64,000 nt of DNA from Cyathus striatus (lineage: Eukaryota; Basidiomycota; Agaricomycetes; Agaricales; Nidulariaceae), in contig JAOVFP010000002.1 in the NCBI GenBank assembly GCA_025738555.1, forward strand, positions 7,068,001 through 7,132,000, read 5' to 3'. The notes under the pieces are model-generated. The model was not told the DNA's origin and made no database searches. It worked only from the letters and a program-made list of their open reading frames with translations. This document shows positions 45,380-58,474 of the stretch, piece after piece (position 1 is the first letter of the stretch; the number at the start of each line of letters is the position of its first letter). Both the position numbers and the translations under genes were made by a program.

Positions 45380-46865
45380 AATGGATGACTTCCCGTAAGG
45401 ATCTGACGTCGTCAGACAGATTCTGGCGTCGCCAGACTGAGATCAGCCGAGATGCCGAGAGCGAATCAACTTACCGAGCACCGTTAGATTTCGCCAAACT
45501 CAAAATTCTGGAGAGGCCCCCCCAGGGGGCTGTCTTCCGAGCAATTCGCGAAAGTAACCTATCCCATCACCCCGTGGGAAGAAATCATTTGTAACCGGTT
45601 GCCGGTACATCGACGCGCATGCATCGCAAGTCTGGTCCATATTGACTATTTACTTGGGCATTGAAATCGGAAGCGTCGACTGTACGTCGACAAAAACCTT
45701 GCTTGCACCGATAAAATAAGTAATTTTGTGACAGCAAAGAAATAAGATTAGTATTAAATATAAAACTATTTCCATGCAATGTACAACTTGGCATATGAGA
45801 CAAAGAAAATACTATTGTGCGTTAACATATTTTCGTCTCGTTAGCTGTTTCTCTTTTTTTTTTATCTCTCGGCTTTTGTTGTTTTAGGACCGAATACATC
45901 ACCTCTCGGGCCGTTGGAAAGGGTGTGCCGTCTCAACAGCGCATTTTGTTTGGTTTTCACCAGTGAAGTGGCTGTGGTTTACTGGGCTGTGGCGCTCCGT
46001 TCTACATATATTTACAATGTATTTAGGTGTGCGTGTCCCACTCTGTGTACGAGGTGCAGCTATGTTCTTTTTGATAATTTGTTTGAGTCCACCAATCAGT
46101 ATGTATTTAGACAGAAATGCCTGTACTCGCTGAACTGTTGTATGTACCATTCTTCCTCATCACATAGTAATACCCCTAGAAGTCAATGTACTAGATAAAC
46201 TGATGCTCTGTCCCAACCAAACTACCTCTTCTCTCACTGTAACAGCCAAGCAACAGCACCAACCTAAATAGTTTTATATTTAATACTAATCTTATTTCTT
46301 TGCTGTCACAAAATTACTTATTTTATCGGTGCAAGCAAGGTTTTTTTAGACGTACGGTCGGCGCTTCTGATTTCAATGCCCAAGTAAATAGTCAATACAG
46401 ACCAGACTTGCGATGCATGCGCGTCGATGTACCGGCAACCGGTTACAAATGATTTCTTCCCACGGGGTGATGGGATGGGTCAAGCTTTCAAGGACGATTT
46501 CTGCGCGCGGCCACAGCCACTTCCCACGGGGTGATGGGATAGGTTACTTTCGCGAATTGCTCGGAAGACAGCCCCCTGGGCCCCCCCCCCCCTCTGCCAG
46601 ACTGAAAAACCGTCTCTAAACCTCGCTTAAGCTCGCTAAAAGTGTCTAGATGGTTTCTCCACGTGGTGTTTCTAGATTTATTACGTACTCAAAGGCACCG
46701 ACCCACACGCCTTGCTTATGTTTTCGTTTTCTGACAACAAGTCTAGCACCTACGATGGCCTCCTTACGGTCTGACACTACTTGCAGAAATTAAGCCATCA
46801 GGCGGAGTTTAAAAATCTGGCGATGTCTGGCGTCGTCAGATGCTTACGGGTAGTCATCCAATATG
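45380..46865. mobile_element. Long-armed palindromic element, about 1.5 kb
   Basis: The outer repeats (TGACTTCCCGTAAGGATCTG at 45386 against its inverted partner CGTCAGATGCTTACGGGTAG near 46838-46857) flank an inner pair of arms. The inner left arm is 45515-45770 and the right arm 46265-46585, sharing CCCATCACCCCGTGGGAAGA, GCAAGTCTGG and TAAAATAAGTAATTTTGTGA. TCTGGCGTCGCCAGA is itself palindromic and recurs at both ends. The right arm carries a duplicated CTTCCCACGGGGTGATGGGA block. The central 0.5 kb has short frames only. It is probably a foldback or MULE-like element. Confidence 0.7.
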
Positions 46866-46999
46866 CCAGCTTCAATAACTTACGGAAACTAAGCTACATA
46901 GTAAGAGTACACCATCGATAGCATTTCGATTGGATATAACAGAGTGAACGCTATGAGCTTGTACATCAGAGCACGAAAATCTACCTTCAAACAGGTTCG

Positions 47000-49900
47000 A
47001 TATAAGCTCACCAGTAAGTAAAGTGATGAAAGCTACTTCAAATAGCGTGAAGGAAGAAAAGTATCATTAGTTGATATGGCAGTAAGTAATTGCACAAGAG
47101 TATCACGTCAGCGGATGAGATGTTCCAGCCCCGCTCCGAAACTCACCTTTGCCACGGAGATACTACCACTGAGTCCAATGATCAATCACAATCGATACGG
47201 TAACCCATACAAATACCCTAGTTCCCAGTGTCGGTTGGAAGTTTACATGTACCGTCACTGAATTGAACATGATGACAACTCACCTCGGGCACCTCTCCGA
47301 CCTCATTAGAACATTGCAGTGGAACGGACTAACTTGACGACTCGCATTCATCACCTTTGAATATGCCTCAACCCATCACTCATTGATTTACTCGATCCGC
47401 GATACGAAGGTCCCGTCGTCGTTTTTCTTTAACTTTCTGTACATTGATATCGCTTCAAACATTTAATCCGTTTTTACTGACCTTGTTATATTATTCCTGG
47501 AACCGTGTCAGTGTGCGTTGGGATCAACGTGCGGTGGGGTCGTATGCTTGTTTTTGAATTCTGATACAGTAGTATTCGTATTGACGGGGCCGATGTCTAG
47601 CATATGCCCTCATCTCTTCACTTCGAAGGAAACTTGAAGAATATAGGGTATGGTCCCGTTGCTGGTGAGAAAGCACTTGGGCCAGCTATGATCTCTACCT
47701 CCGAGGCAATCATATACCTAGTTACAGGTACTCCATTTCCGTCTGCCAATTCTCTCAGTTGAAAGCCAGCTGATTGGAAGGGATTAAAGGTGCAATACTG
47801 CCAATATCGAGATTTTGTGGTCACTGATCGGTGACCTCCACTTGATCTCCTCTGGGCTCTGACACAGGTCGCTGATAGTGACGGAACTGGCTTCTGCTTT
47901 CTTTAACGTAAGTCCACGATAAATGCTACAGTCCACTGGAGGGGGCTCTCGGTTACGGAGAGTAGGCGTGGAAGTAGCCATGCGAGCCATGCATTTTCTA
48001 CTCACACGTTTTCTTCTCCAGGATCTGATAGACTGAGCTAACTTCGCCTTTATCTTGAGGCAATCACCCCGTTTCTCATTCGCGTCCAGGGATTCTCAGC
48101 GCAAACAATAATTTATTCACTCATACGATGAGTTTGATTTCTGATAAAGTAAAGATGACAGAAACCAGCTTCTAGCTACTCGCTATCTGCACATTCATCC
48201 TTCCTCGGTTTCCCTAGGCTCTTAAGACTTATAGCGACGGAGCCTGGACCTGCTTATTCGTTCTTCATTCTTGTGCGTTCAATACTTGTGTGTGCCAAAG
48301 TCCGAGGCAACAACTGTCGCTACATTTCTGGCCCAGGAATTCTCAGCACTCTCAGCACACATTGGCCGCGTCCTCTAAGCTGTGCCGGAACTTGATGATC
48401 TTCAATATTCCACCCACCTCCGAGGCGATCACATAGTATCGATAAGTTCCCACCTAGGACTTCTCGACGCATATAGGTTGTTATCGACAAACTGCTTACT
48501 TATTCACTTTAACATCGAGAATGCATCTCCGATCCAACTACAGACTCGTCTATTTTGATCTGCGAGTCCTTTGGTCCTGCGTGAACATCCTCGAAGATTG
48601 GATGTGCCTTCTTTCTTAGTGACTAGAGAGCCATGTATCCTAATACATGTATATGTAAGGAACTTGATAGGGGCCTGGGGAGCGACCAAGGAGCGACGTG
48701 CTGGATTGATTTTTGCATGCACTCCTGAGTGAGTCCATTTCTTTATTCATTAGCCTGCCTTTATATTCGAGCCTGAAGGGAGTTGCTATCATATGGAGTG
48801 CTTTTACTTACGGGGATATGTTAATAGCTTCATTAGGGGAATTTAAAGTTGGCGTAACGCGATACGCTACGCTAATCCCCGTATCGCTTCTAGGGGAAAA
48901 GATCGGCGATCAGTTCGAAGTTGATAACAGTGAGATACTACTGACATTAACCATATCCTTTCGCCTTATGAATCTTTTATTATTATTAGATATGTTGTTT
49001 GAACGTAGTAATATCTACCCAACCTCCAAATTTATAACGAGATTCAGAGGTAGGAAAAATTAAAACTTAGTGCATGAGTACCTTGAAATTCTCCGTTTGA
49101 ATTTCTGATCATGATTTTTGGCAAGATTGTAGCGAATGGGCCCGTAGCGACAGGTAGTAACGCTGCAAAACGGCCAACTTTGAACCGAACGGCGACTGTT
49201 GAAGGTCCCGTGACCGTGTCCTCCGGGTTCTGAAAACTGTACAGTCACCAGTAAGCCGCCTAATGCAATTCTTCATTCTTACTTATAGCATCAGCATCTT
49301 CGCGGGCTAAACATCTATAGTCATCGGCACCGTTACACCAATTGCGACACTACTCGTTCTTATTCTGAGAATTCTCATCGAACATGTTGTTCACTCATAC
49401 ATGTCCAATCCAATTACAGATACTTATCGCTACGCTATTTTGGGCTTCCAATCCTTGGTTGTCGTCTAGTGGGCTTGGTGAAAGGACAATACGGAGCAAG
49501 TAGGGAGGGCAGCTGCGATGTTTTGAGGCTTTGGAAAATACTGCTGGGCTGGCCACTGAATGCATCAGTACCGGTTCGCTGTCTGAGATCGTGAGCAATT
49601 TCTCGACGTTATGATAGTGATAGACAATCCCTCGCTCACCTGTCAAACATATGTTGACACGTTCATATCCCAGGAATTCCCAGCGCGTGCTATTACCATT
49701 CACGCGAATATTGAATCTAATTACAGATGCTCTATTTTGGTCTGCCAATCCTGGTCCTAGGTCGACACCCCCGCTGGTAGAATGGGCGTAGAGAACTAGA
49801 TCTGTCCAAGGAGGGATGGGAGGGGTGGCTTGCTCTACTCTAGGCTCATAGTAACGAATAAGCTCACCTCCGTGTTCCTTAACCAGCAGGCTCTGAGCCC

Positions 49901-51200
49901 TAGTCTGAACTTGGCTGTTATCGGGTAGGGGAAGGAGGTGACTTTGAGAAGTACTTTTACTTACGGGGGTAGACCGGGAGCATTGTGCAGTTGCTGTAAT
50001 ACTGGTGGATGTTCCGTTGTCGCATCCTCCTTTAGGTTCTGATAGCGACGGCCGGCATGTATTCTTCTGATAAATGGCACGCAAGAACCGTTATACTGGA
50101 TATTACCATGAACCTTGAAGGTCTTGTGGTCGTGTTTTTCTTATAATCGCGGAGCTAGCCTCGGATGCATTCCTCTGGCAATCATATATTGCTTGCCTCG
50201 TTGCTCGTGAGTTTCCCATCGAGATTTCGTAGTGCTATTGGGCTGCAAGTTCAATCCTAGCTCAACTTCGTCTGTGCTAAGTGTACAAGCTTGCAAACAT
50301 GTATTGACTTAGGGAGCCAGGTGCCAATGAGGGCTGGGGAGAGTGTCTTTCGACCATGTATGCTTTTCACTGAAAGGTTAAGATCATCTTTCAGGAACCG
50401 CGATACCGGCTCGTTACCTGGAGGTCCCGTGGTCGTGCACTTTCTATTTCGCGCACTTTCTCCTCCAGATTCTGACAGTGACGGAACCGGCTTCGTCTCT
50501 ACATCTGAGGCTATCATCGGCTGTGGTACCGTTGCTCGTTCCTGATTCTCATCGATACGAGTATCAATTGTCTATTCACCCCAATAACTGATCCTCTATT
50601 TTTGTCTGTCGACTATTTTTATTCTGTGGTTTGGGCTTACCGGTCTTCACAGGCCCTTTTCTCTTCCAATCCTAGGTTCAACCGCCCCGCCGGTTGTGCT
50701 ATCCGAAGTGCCAGCACTATGGGGTGCGAAACTGGAGAGCTAACTTTAGGAGTGCAGCATTTGCTCACTGCTCAGGAACAATCGTACGTCGGCACGACAA
50801 GCATTGCCAGGACCCTATGCGGGAACTGGCCTCGGGCGGAAGTGGCTGATACCAGACGCGTCGGTCGCGTCAGCGTCGGGGAATCAGTCTTGTCGCGCAC
50901 TCGTAACGATACTGCCACTTTTGTCATTCCTTTTAAAGCAAACTTTGCGTTTCTTGGATGCCGCACCTATTTACACCACACCGCGAGAACATCTCGTACT
51001 TGCTTCCAGCGGTATTCCACGACCACAGCTGGTTATAGTTATCGTTCTCTCATGGCTCCCCCTCTCATTCGTCATTTCATCCACCTGAATGGGCTGATAA
51101 GCACCAAGTATGAGGTATTAATTAGACCTCCTGACCTGTGCGCGGAGGGTTCTCAGTTAAATACGCTTCAGTTTCCTCCCAGGACCAGTAGACTAGGGTT
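47000..51200. repeat. Degenerate recurring modules, no gene called
   Basis: Related phrases recur throughout: TGATAGTGACGGAACTGGCT (47873), ATAGCGACGGAGCCTGG (48231), GATAGCGACGGCCGG (50041) and GACAGTGACGGAACCGGCTT (50475). CCTCCGAGGCAATCATAT (47699), CCTCCGAGGCGATCACAT (48418) and CTGAGGCTATCATC (50505) also recur, as do GGATTCTCAGCGC-like blocks (48093, 48340, 49676). The modules are shuffled and diverged. Open frames of 60-230 aa here carry no recognisable domain. It may be an old retroelement family or duplicated regulatory DNA. Confidence 0.45.
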
Positions 51201-51247
51201 TTTTGCCTTCCTCTGACCTTCCTCTGTACCATTTCCCTCTTTACACA

Positions 51248-52175
51248 ATGTCATCCAACGGTCACAAACACGACATAGAGAAGGGTGCTGTGGTCCAGCA
51301 AGAAAACTACAATCCTACCTCTGGTACCGACCCCGTATCGTACACGCCCTACCCAAGTAAACTAGCCAACCCCGGGCCCGCGTATGCTGCTTCTCTTCTC
51401 TTCTGTGAGAATACTCTAACTGACATCGTTCCGCAGTGGGCTATTCTCATTCGCCTCGACCACGTTCATGCTCTCGTTGTTCAATGTTAATACACGTGGA
51501 ATTCATACACCCAATCTCGTGATTGGGATGGCTATCTTTGCTGGTGGCCTCACGCAGTTTATTGCTGGGATGTGGGAGTTTCCCAGAGGAAACACATTCG
51601 GAGCGACGGGTTAGTCAAGCTGCTGGTCTATCAGTGATAGGCGGTGGACCTATTCTTGTCTGCTTCTATTCCCGGTACTAATCATACCACTCTAGCGTTC
51701 TCGTCGTATGGTGCTTTCTGGATGTCATACGCTACGATATTTATTCCTGCGTCGGGGGTGCAGGCGGCGTATACTGACCAGACAGAATTTAACAATGCCA
51801 TTGGAATCTACCTCATTATATGGTGTATTGTTACCGTCATGTTTTTGTAAGCCTCTGCTATACTGCGGCTACTCGTTCCTGATCGTTGTCTAGGCTAGCG
51901 GTACTCCGCAGAAACGTCGCCTTCTCGTGCCTGCTTTCGTGCCTCGCCATCGCCCTTATGCTACTGGCAGTAGGTGCCTGGACTGCCATGGCTTCGTGAG
52001 CATTGCTTCTATGTCTGATTGGATGCCTGACTGACTTTTTCGCAGTGTCACGAGAGCTGGTGGTGGATTTGGTATCGCTACAGCCATGATTGCCTACTAC
52101 ATAGGCGTGAGCGAGCTTCTGGCTGCAGAAAAGAGAGCTGTGTTCCGTGCTCCACAGGGGGTACTGCACGAGTAA
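51248..52175 (+). CDS. GPR1/FUN34/YaaH (acetate transporter) family membrane protein
   Basis: It starts MSSNGHKHDIEKGAVVQQEN. The family signature NPGPAGLFSFASTTFMLSL is formed across intron 1 (NPGP-x-G). Helices follow: NLVIGMAIFAGGLTQFIAGM with the characteristic WEFPRGNTFGAT, then AFSSYGAFWMSYATIFIP, AIGIYLIIWCIVTVMFL, LLSCLAIALMLLAVGAW, and FGIATAMIAYYIGVSELL. It ends GVLHE (stop 52173-52175). Six helices and about 220 residues fit the family, whose fungal members (Ato/Ady2) import acetate and related monocarboxylates at the plasma membrane. It is convergent with the ligase gene on the other strand, 114 bp away. Confidence 0.9.
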
Positions 52176-52289
52176 GAGGCTTATGCAACGATGACTTTAC
52201 GAATACCAACACGAATCCTATGAACAATGTTGTACATATCTACATTTTGTACTTTCGAATGAAATGTAACTTATTAAGTGATACTCAAA

Positions 52290-54690
52290 CTACAACCTAG
52301 CTGAAAGCATCTTTGACAGCTTCTTAGCTTCAACAGCCGCAAGCTCTCGTAGATCCTTTCTCAAGATCTTTCCAGTAGCACTGTTCATCCGCAGTCAGAA
52401 GCTAGACGTGGAGCATAAGGTGCATAAGGTGGGACTCTACCTTTTTGGGATCGACTCTATAGCCACGACACCTGATGGACAAAGTTTCTCTTAGTCCTTT
52501 TGGCACATGGAAACGTCAGAATGCCTACCTCCTCTAAGGTATTTGTAGTGTGACACTTGTCCCTCGACCCATTTTTGCACGCGCTTCTCGAAGCTGTTCT
52601 TCTCTAAAGGATGTTTTAGAATAGCTTGCTCCACTGGGGCTACATAAGCTCTGCATATCCAATCGGCGGTAAGTTATTGAAAACGAGAACCGGGAAGACG
52701 TACCTGGGGAGCTCATCACCACTATACTCGTCCTTGATCCCAATAACACCGACGTCAGCCACCTCAGGGTTCTCCAAGAGAAGGGCTTCAAGTTCAGCGG
52801 GTGCAACTAAACAACGTGAGCATGGGAAGCAACTCCCAGTAGCGCTTACTTGCCTTGGTATCCCTTGGCGCTTAGGTCAATATCTTTAGAGCATGATAAG
52901 ATAAGACGGACCTACCTTGTACTTGATCATCTCCTTCTTTCGATCCACAATGTAATAATACCCATCGTCGTCTCTCCGCAAGATATCGCCGGTCTTGAAC
53001 CACCCATCTTGAGTGAACGTCGAGGTGTTAGCGTCAGGATTGTTCAGGTATCCCTACATACAGAGTACGCACGTCAGCATGACACTAAAATGCTTAGCCT
53101 CTTGCTTACTCTCATTATCGTCGGGCCGCGCAGCCACATTTCTCCGGCCTGCCCTTCCTCGACATCGCGTGCATCAGGCGAGTCCTCCACGAGCCGTGCC
53201 TCGATGTTGGGCATCAATTCTCCTACACTTCCAAGCTTTTGATCTGCTTTTACTGGGGCAACCATTTGGGCGGGACATGTTGTCTCCGTGGAACCGCACC
53301 CTGAATTTAATGATCAGGACAGGAACCAATTCAAAGCTAGGCACACTGACCTTGTAATATAACCGCTTGAGACCCTTGGGCTCTAAGGCGAGTCAGCAGC
53401 TTGGATGCTACTACGGTAGACAGCGAAGCTCCCCCAGAGCTAATGTTCGTCACGCTGCGTAGGTCATACTGATCAACAGCTAAAAATACGATTATCGTCA
53501 ACAATGAGGCTGACATAGATATGAACGTGTACGAACCTGGGTGCGTGCTCAGGATCAGTATTAATGGCGGCACGAGCATCAACGTAGTGATTCGGTAGTG
53601 TTCGATCGCTTTGCAGAAGGACGCCGGTTCGAAGCCCGAGTTTACCATCACAAGCGGTCTTCCGGAGAAGAATGGGTAATGCATGGTGATCGCTAGACCT
53701 GTAATTAACGCTGTAAGGCCGAGGAGGAGAAAAAGAAAAGAAAAAGTGGTATCATACCGAACATGTGATAGACAGGAAGAAGTCCCATGTACACATCGTT
53801 TTCCTTCTCGACCTGGCTCCATAACACCTTGGTAGCTCCTAACACCGTTGCGATATTCTTGTGTGTGGTCTATGAAGAAGACGTCAGCAATAAAATCATC
53901 GAAGCAGTCTAACTCCGCATACTTCGACGCCTTTAGGTCGGCCCTAAAATATAGTATGTGAATGAGTTAATGGAAGAAGAGGGAGAAAGTCAGCCGCACC
54001 GTTGTTCCCGAACTGTAACAAATATACACCGGCTCATCGGAATCTCCACCATTGAATTTCTCTTCCTCGGAAAGGATGCCATGGTTGAGCAGGTCGCCTA
54101 GCCAGTTGTGGTCTGATAACTTTGGGGCAATGGGGTCCCAAAGCTTGTCCATGACCCAAATCCTTCGATTTGCTTCTTCCTCACAAACCCCAGCCAGTCT
54201 TAGCATATCCCTCACCACCGGAACAAGAGTCGGAGCGACAAGTATCGTTCGCGCATTACTTGATTGCCATTGCCAAAGGAGTTCGCGAGTTGTTGATGAG
54301 CTGCTGGCCATGGTTATTCTCAGGCCAGCTGCGACGCAACTAAGCAATTGTTAGCCACCGTCCTCGGGGAGAAAAGATAACGAACCCGAATAACGCGATC
54401 GGCCACGACATGCTGTTAGGACTCATGATCATGATCATGTCTCCACGGGCAAGGTTTGTTAACTGGGGCAGATTGGAAGTGCAGGGAAGAAGGACATGCT
54501 GACGAAGACCATAAGCAAGGCGCAGAGTAAGATCTTTCAACGCTCCTCGAGTGATTGTAGTACCGTCCGCCGCATCCACAAAGGCGGGGTCCGTCGGAGG
54601 ATAGACATTGGTTGTGTTGAATAAATATGAGTAGATCGACTCTTGGACAACAGGAGCTGGGGGTACGCTCGACTTGTATATCTTTGGCAT
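52290..54690 (-). CDS. 4-coumarate:CoA ligase-like adenylate-forming enzyme
   Basis: It starts [20 protein letters not shown]. Motifs in order: [37 protein letters not shown], the ATP-binding YICYSSGTT (P-loop, split by an intron), [15 protein letters not shown], the aromatic/ATP motif region before [66 protein letters not shown] then [10 protein letters not shown], and the C-terminal [17 protein letters not shown] with the catalytic Lys. It ends SKMLSARL (stop 52290-52292). There are about nine introns. The enzyme would activate an aryl or fatty acid as acyl-AMP and transfer it to CoA. No clear peroxisomal SKL tail is present. Exact substrate cannot be read. Confidence 0.88.
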
Positions 54691-55073
54691 GGGTGCTTGT
54701 GTGAAGAAAGAAAGAAATGTGGGTCCAGGAAAAGGCCTCTGGTAAAATAGGTATCGGTTACTTATCAGCCCGAAGTGGTCAACGCTGGCCACCTGGCAAA
54801 TATCAGAATTCGACTGATCGCACCAATGAGAAAGGGAAGAAAACAGACGATCGTTACGATGTTTTATTTTTGGTGAAAAATTGGGCGTACTTTCTTCATC
54901 GGTTCTGTAAATAGGACAGACTGAGATAGTACATGGCAATCGAGACAGGTATCTTTTTCACGTCCGGCCGGGTCCGCTTGGAGCTATTTTAATGTCTGAA
55001 TGACGAGACACTATGAATAGTTTAGGATTCAAATGCCGCAGAATGCCCTATATTCTATGAGTTAGACGACGTA

Positions 55074-55451
55074 TTAGATCAAATAGGCTGAGGAATCCCA
55101 CCATTCGGAACTATAAGAGACACATGCTAGATGACTGGGAGATATGAAATAAAGATATACGGGGACGTGGCACCGGTCGTCATCAAGGTAGTCTGGATTT
55201 GTCTGCGTGAAAACGACCACGTTTACATCGTACCATACCATTTGTTGCGAAGCATCTGTCAAGGTGCGCGCTATTCTTGACATATTCGGTATTGCAGTTG
55301 TACCAAGTACTTGAAATATCGAGATTTTCGGACGCTTTGCAGCTAGCATAGGCACCATGAGGAGGGGGGTGTTCTGGGAACGTGAGAGTTGACAAGGAGG
55401 CTCGAGGGGCAAGGTAGGACTAGCGGGATCAGCCGACCACAGTGTACTCAC
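55074..55451 (-). CDS. Hypothetical frame, doubtful
   Basis: Overlapping minus frames exist. One reads CKASENLDISSTWYNCNTEY with several Cys spaced along 70 residues; the other starts MSTLWSADPASPTLPLEPPC. Neither shows a known domain or a clean signal peptide. It could be a small secreted protein or chance. 54700-57100 otherwise shows no gene that I can support. Confidence 0.2.
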   Translation of the reverse strand: MSTLWSADPASPTLPLEPPCQLSRSQNTPLLMVPMLAAKRPKISIFQVLGTTAIPNMSRIARTLTDASQQMVWYDVNVVVFTQTNPDYLDDDRCHVPVYLYFISPSHLACVSYSSEWWDSSAYLI

Positions 55452-57374
55452 GCCGCAACTACCATCATCACCTGCTTGGCAGGCAGGCGCTTTCTAATCT
55501 TCTTCTAGTTCATGTTACGCTATCGCGCAGTTCCTGGAGGATCCTCCGTCGTCCCAATTTTTTTTTACAGTACGATGCGTTATCGTAAAGCAAAAGTTCT
55601 TGACCTGGTACCGAATCCTGACGACAGTATCTGACCGACTCTGACAAATGTTTCTCCAATGTTTATGACATCAACTTCCTTAGACTTCCTCCTGAACTGC
55701 GGTGGCTTATTATTGCTTATGAAACACGACCTAATGTAATCCCGACGGTCGGAACTTATGCGACTTTTATCATTCGTGTTTCACGCCGTATCATCCTGAT
55801 TATATTGCAATGTCTTAAAACTAATAGGGTCATTTACTCTTCTGCAGGCTTTCTACCTCAAAGTATTGAGAGGTAGTTTGACACTGGACAGTCCTAAAAC
55901 TCAGGAGCAGCCTGAAACGGTACCGGCTATCAACGTCCGTAGAGTGATTGGCCGATTATATCGAAGTCCTAATAACTATAAGGTTATTAAACGGCGCAGT
56001 ACTACTTAGCTTTACCGAAGTACCCAGGTTATATTTGGGTAAAGTATATATTCTCGCTTCGTCCAGTACAACTCGAATCCTAGCGACGATACTTTCATTG
56101 ACAAACTATTTCGGCAGTACTCGATAGACTCTTCGTCCCAAAAAAATATCTGTGTATTGCTGTTCAACAGACACTTTACTAAATTATTTTCACGAACGTA
56201 CACCTGGGGCAGAGAACTCCAATAGTTCATATGCGTCGTTATCATCCCTGACAACACGGAATATGTCAATGACTCAGGGTTCTTGGCAGGTCCGTCTGAC
56301 CCCCTCTGTTCTTTCTGTCACAGTGATGCTTACTCGTTAAGACGGAATTTAAGATGACTGGAGATAACAGTCATAATAATAGTCATCGGTGTGGTTGCTG
56401 CTGGTGAGCAAGTTTGCTCTTCAATACATTTCAGCGACTCGTGATCTAGTAAGTTTCCGCGTCGGTATGTTGTATTTGCTGGATTCACTTGGGATTCACT
56501 ATTGGATTCGTTTCTTGACGACTGTCACTAAGTACGGTCAGATGATCTACTGGTACGGTTGTACATAGGTACTTATATTCATACCGAATTCACTGTTCAG
56601 CTATTCAGGCTTATGATTGCGCTCGGACCTTCGGTCACTGCGGTATTTCGCGAACCTTTGAACCATCTCTTGAATTGCGTTATCCTCCAAACTATTTTAG
56701 CACCATTATCCAAGCCTTCTTCAACACACGACGTTCCTAAACGTTCTGCACCTGCAGTGTCCTGGAAACAAAGGGGGTCCGATAGTCAATATTGTATCTC
56801 GCCTTGAGGCAATCAAAAAAACAATCACAAAACCGACGTGCCTGGAACACTTTGTATGCATCACACCGGCAATCACTATCTTTATATTTCACAAACATCA
56901 CAATTCCCAAATCTAGCAATCTTACGACCGAAATGTGACAAACAGCGAGGGCGTACCATTCTTTATTATCACCACGCGCCTTCGGAAGCGGCTCTGAAGC
57001 ACAATCACCCGTCTTTCATTTTGTCATATCGCCGTTGACATAACGAAGAAGAAAAAAGGCTCTCTCTAGGGCGATGAAACGCTGTTCGACCATTCTCTGA
57101 GCCGGCTTTGAACGTTTAAAATGCTTTCAATGGCTAGCTCTCAGTGTTTTCTTTTGACGAAAATCTCTTTGATTCCATACTCAGTAACTCGCCACCCGAT
57201 ATATAAAAACGGTTTGAATCGATGTAGGTCCACTCCAGCACCCAGTTGCCTCTCCCTTCAGAGCACATCGATTGTCCGCTCTTCGTTATTTCTTATCTTT
57301 CTCTCTCTCCCTCTCTTGCTTTTTCACGTTTTGCCTTCTACGACTTCGACGTCCTACCTCCCATCTAATCAGCA

Positions 57375-58087
57375 ATGGCCTACGTTAACCCTCTCCACAC
57401 TCCTGTTCGCCCAGGCCAACACTCGCCCTTCAGCTCACTAAGCACAGCAGTGGCTCACAATGCCCAATTCACTTCCTCGCGCCGTCGTCGAGTCCCACAG
57501 AAATCATACACGTCTATGGTATCGAAGTGGGGAAGCGCGACGGGTCGCCTTGCGGCCCTCCACAACCCCATCGCGTTCGATTATATAGGGTTCAGCAAGC
57601 AGGGTGTGCCGATGTGTGAGCTTGCTGGGCGTAGTATGACTGCCATCTCGCAGATGGTTGTCGGTGCGAATGATATGGTTCTCGCTGCTGGGATGCAGAG
57701 GATCAATTTCAGGATTATTGTATGTCTCTCCATTGATATGATGTTTCTTTTCGGAAATTAATTGTGGTGTTTTGATTAGTGGCCTGGATATGAACATGTG
57801 GATTGGGCTCGTTCTGTTGAAGTTGCCACTAGTGGGCTTATGAACCGTGGTCAACTGGGAGCTGCTATCGCTATGAACTTTGCTCGCTTTATTGATGTTC
57901 GCCTTCGTTTTAATTCTTTTTGCACTTTACTTAAATGTTGCCACAGAAAGCTCGCACCGAAAAAGCCAGCTCGGGCGACTGGTATGTCGGACCCACTGGG
58001 ATCCGCTTTGACCAGTTGGTTCTGGTGGGCTTGTACAACGTCGTCGACGACGTATGGCAAGCAGACGTCGCTGTCGACTTCCGCTAA
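57375..58087 (+). CDS. Intron-bearing protein of unknown function
   Basis: Three exons join cleanly. MAYVNPLHTPVRPGQHSPFS and SYTSMVSKWGSATGRLAALH end at an intron (57721-57778). WPGYEHVDWARSVEVATSGL and GAAIAMNFARFID end at a second intron. The last exon reads KARTEKASSGDWYVGPTGIR and LVLVGLYNVVDDVWQADVAV, with a stop at 58085-58087. It is about 190 residues, with a basic N-terminal stretch (SSRRRRVPQK). Clean splicing, a TATA-like TATATAAAAAC about 175 bp upstream and a pyrimidine-rich leader argue for a real gene. No family is recognised. Confidence 0.6.
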
Positions 58088-58474
58088 TCTCCTCTTTGCA
58101 TCTGGTCAAGTTACTCGCTCTGTTCTGTTCCTAATTGCTTTCGCTCTCATCTCCATATTCAAGACGCATTTCAACAAGAGCTTGATGCTCTTTTCTGTAT
58201 CGTATTTTCTATTCTTAATCACTGTCTCGTTAGATTTAGATTCTCAACCCTCTGTATCACCTAGATTCTTTCTCTTCTTTTCAACACTGTATCAATTAGT
58301 TTTACTCTTAGCTTTGAACTTTACGGCATTATGTCATTACTTTGTATTACGATTACGATTACTATTACGATTGACGAATATACTATACTAATATCAAAAA
58401 AACAAAAAAGAAAGAAGGTATTAATCTGTAAAACGACATATATGAAGATAAAACACGAGGATAGATATTAAAGT

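Noticed and set aside
49395..50084. 229-aa minus-strand open frame
   Set aside because: Length alone is suggestive, but it lies in the shuffled repeat region, shares phrases with neighbouring modules and shows no domain.
50602..51216. 204-aa plus-strand open frame before the transporter gene
   Set aside because: It overlaps the likely promoter of the transporter gene, shows no family motif and continues the repeat phrases of the region.
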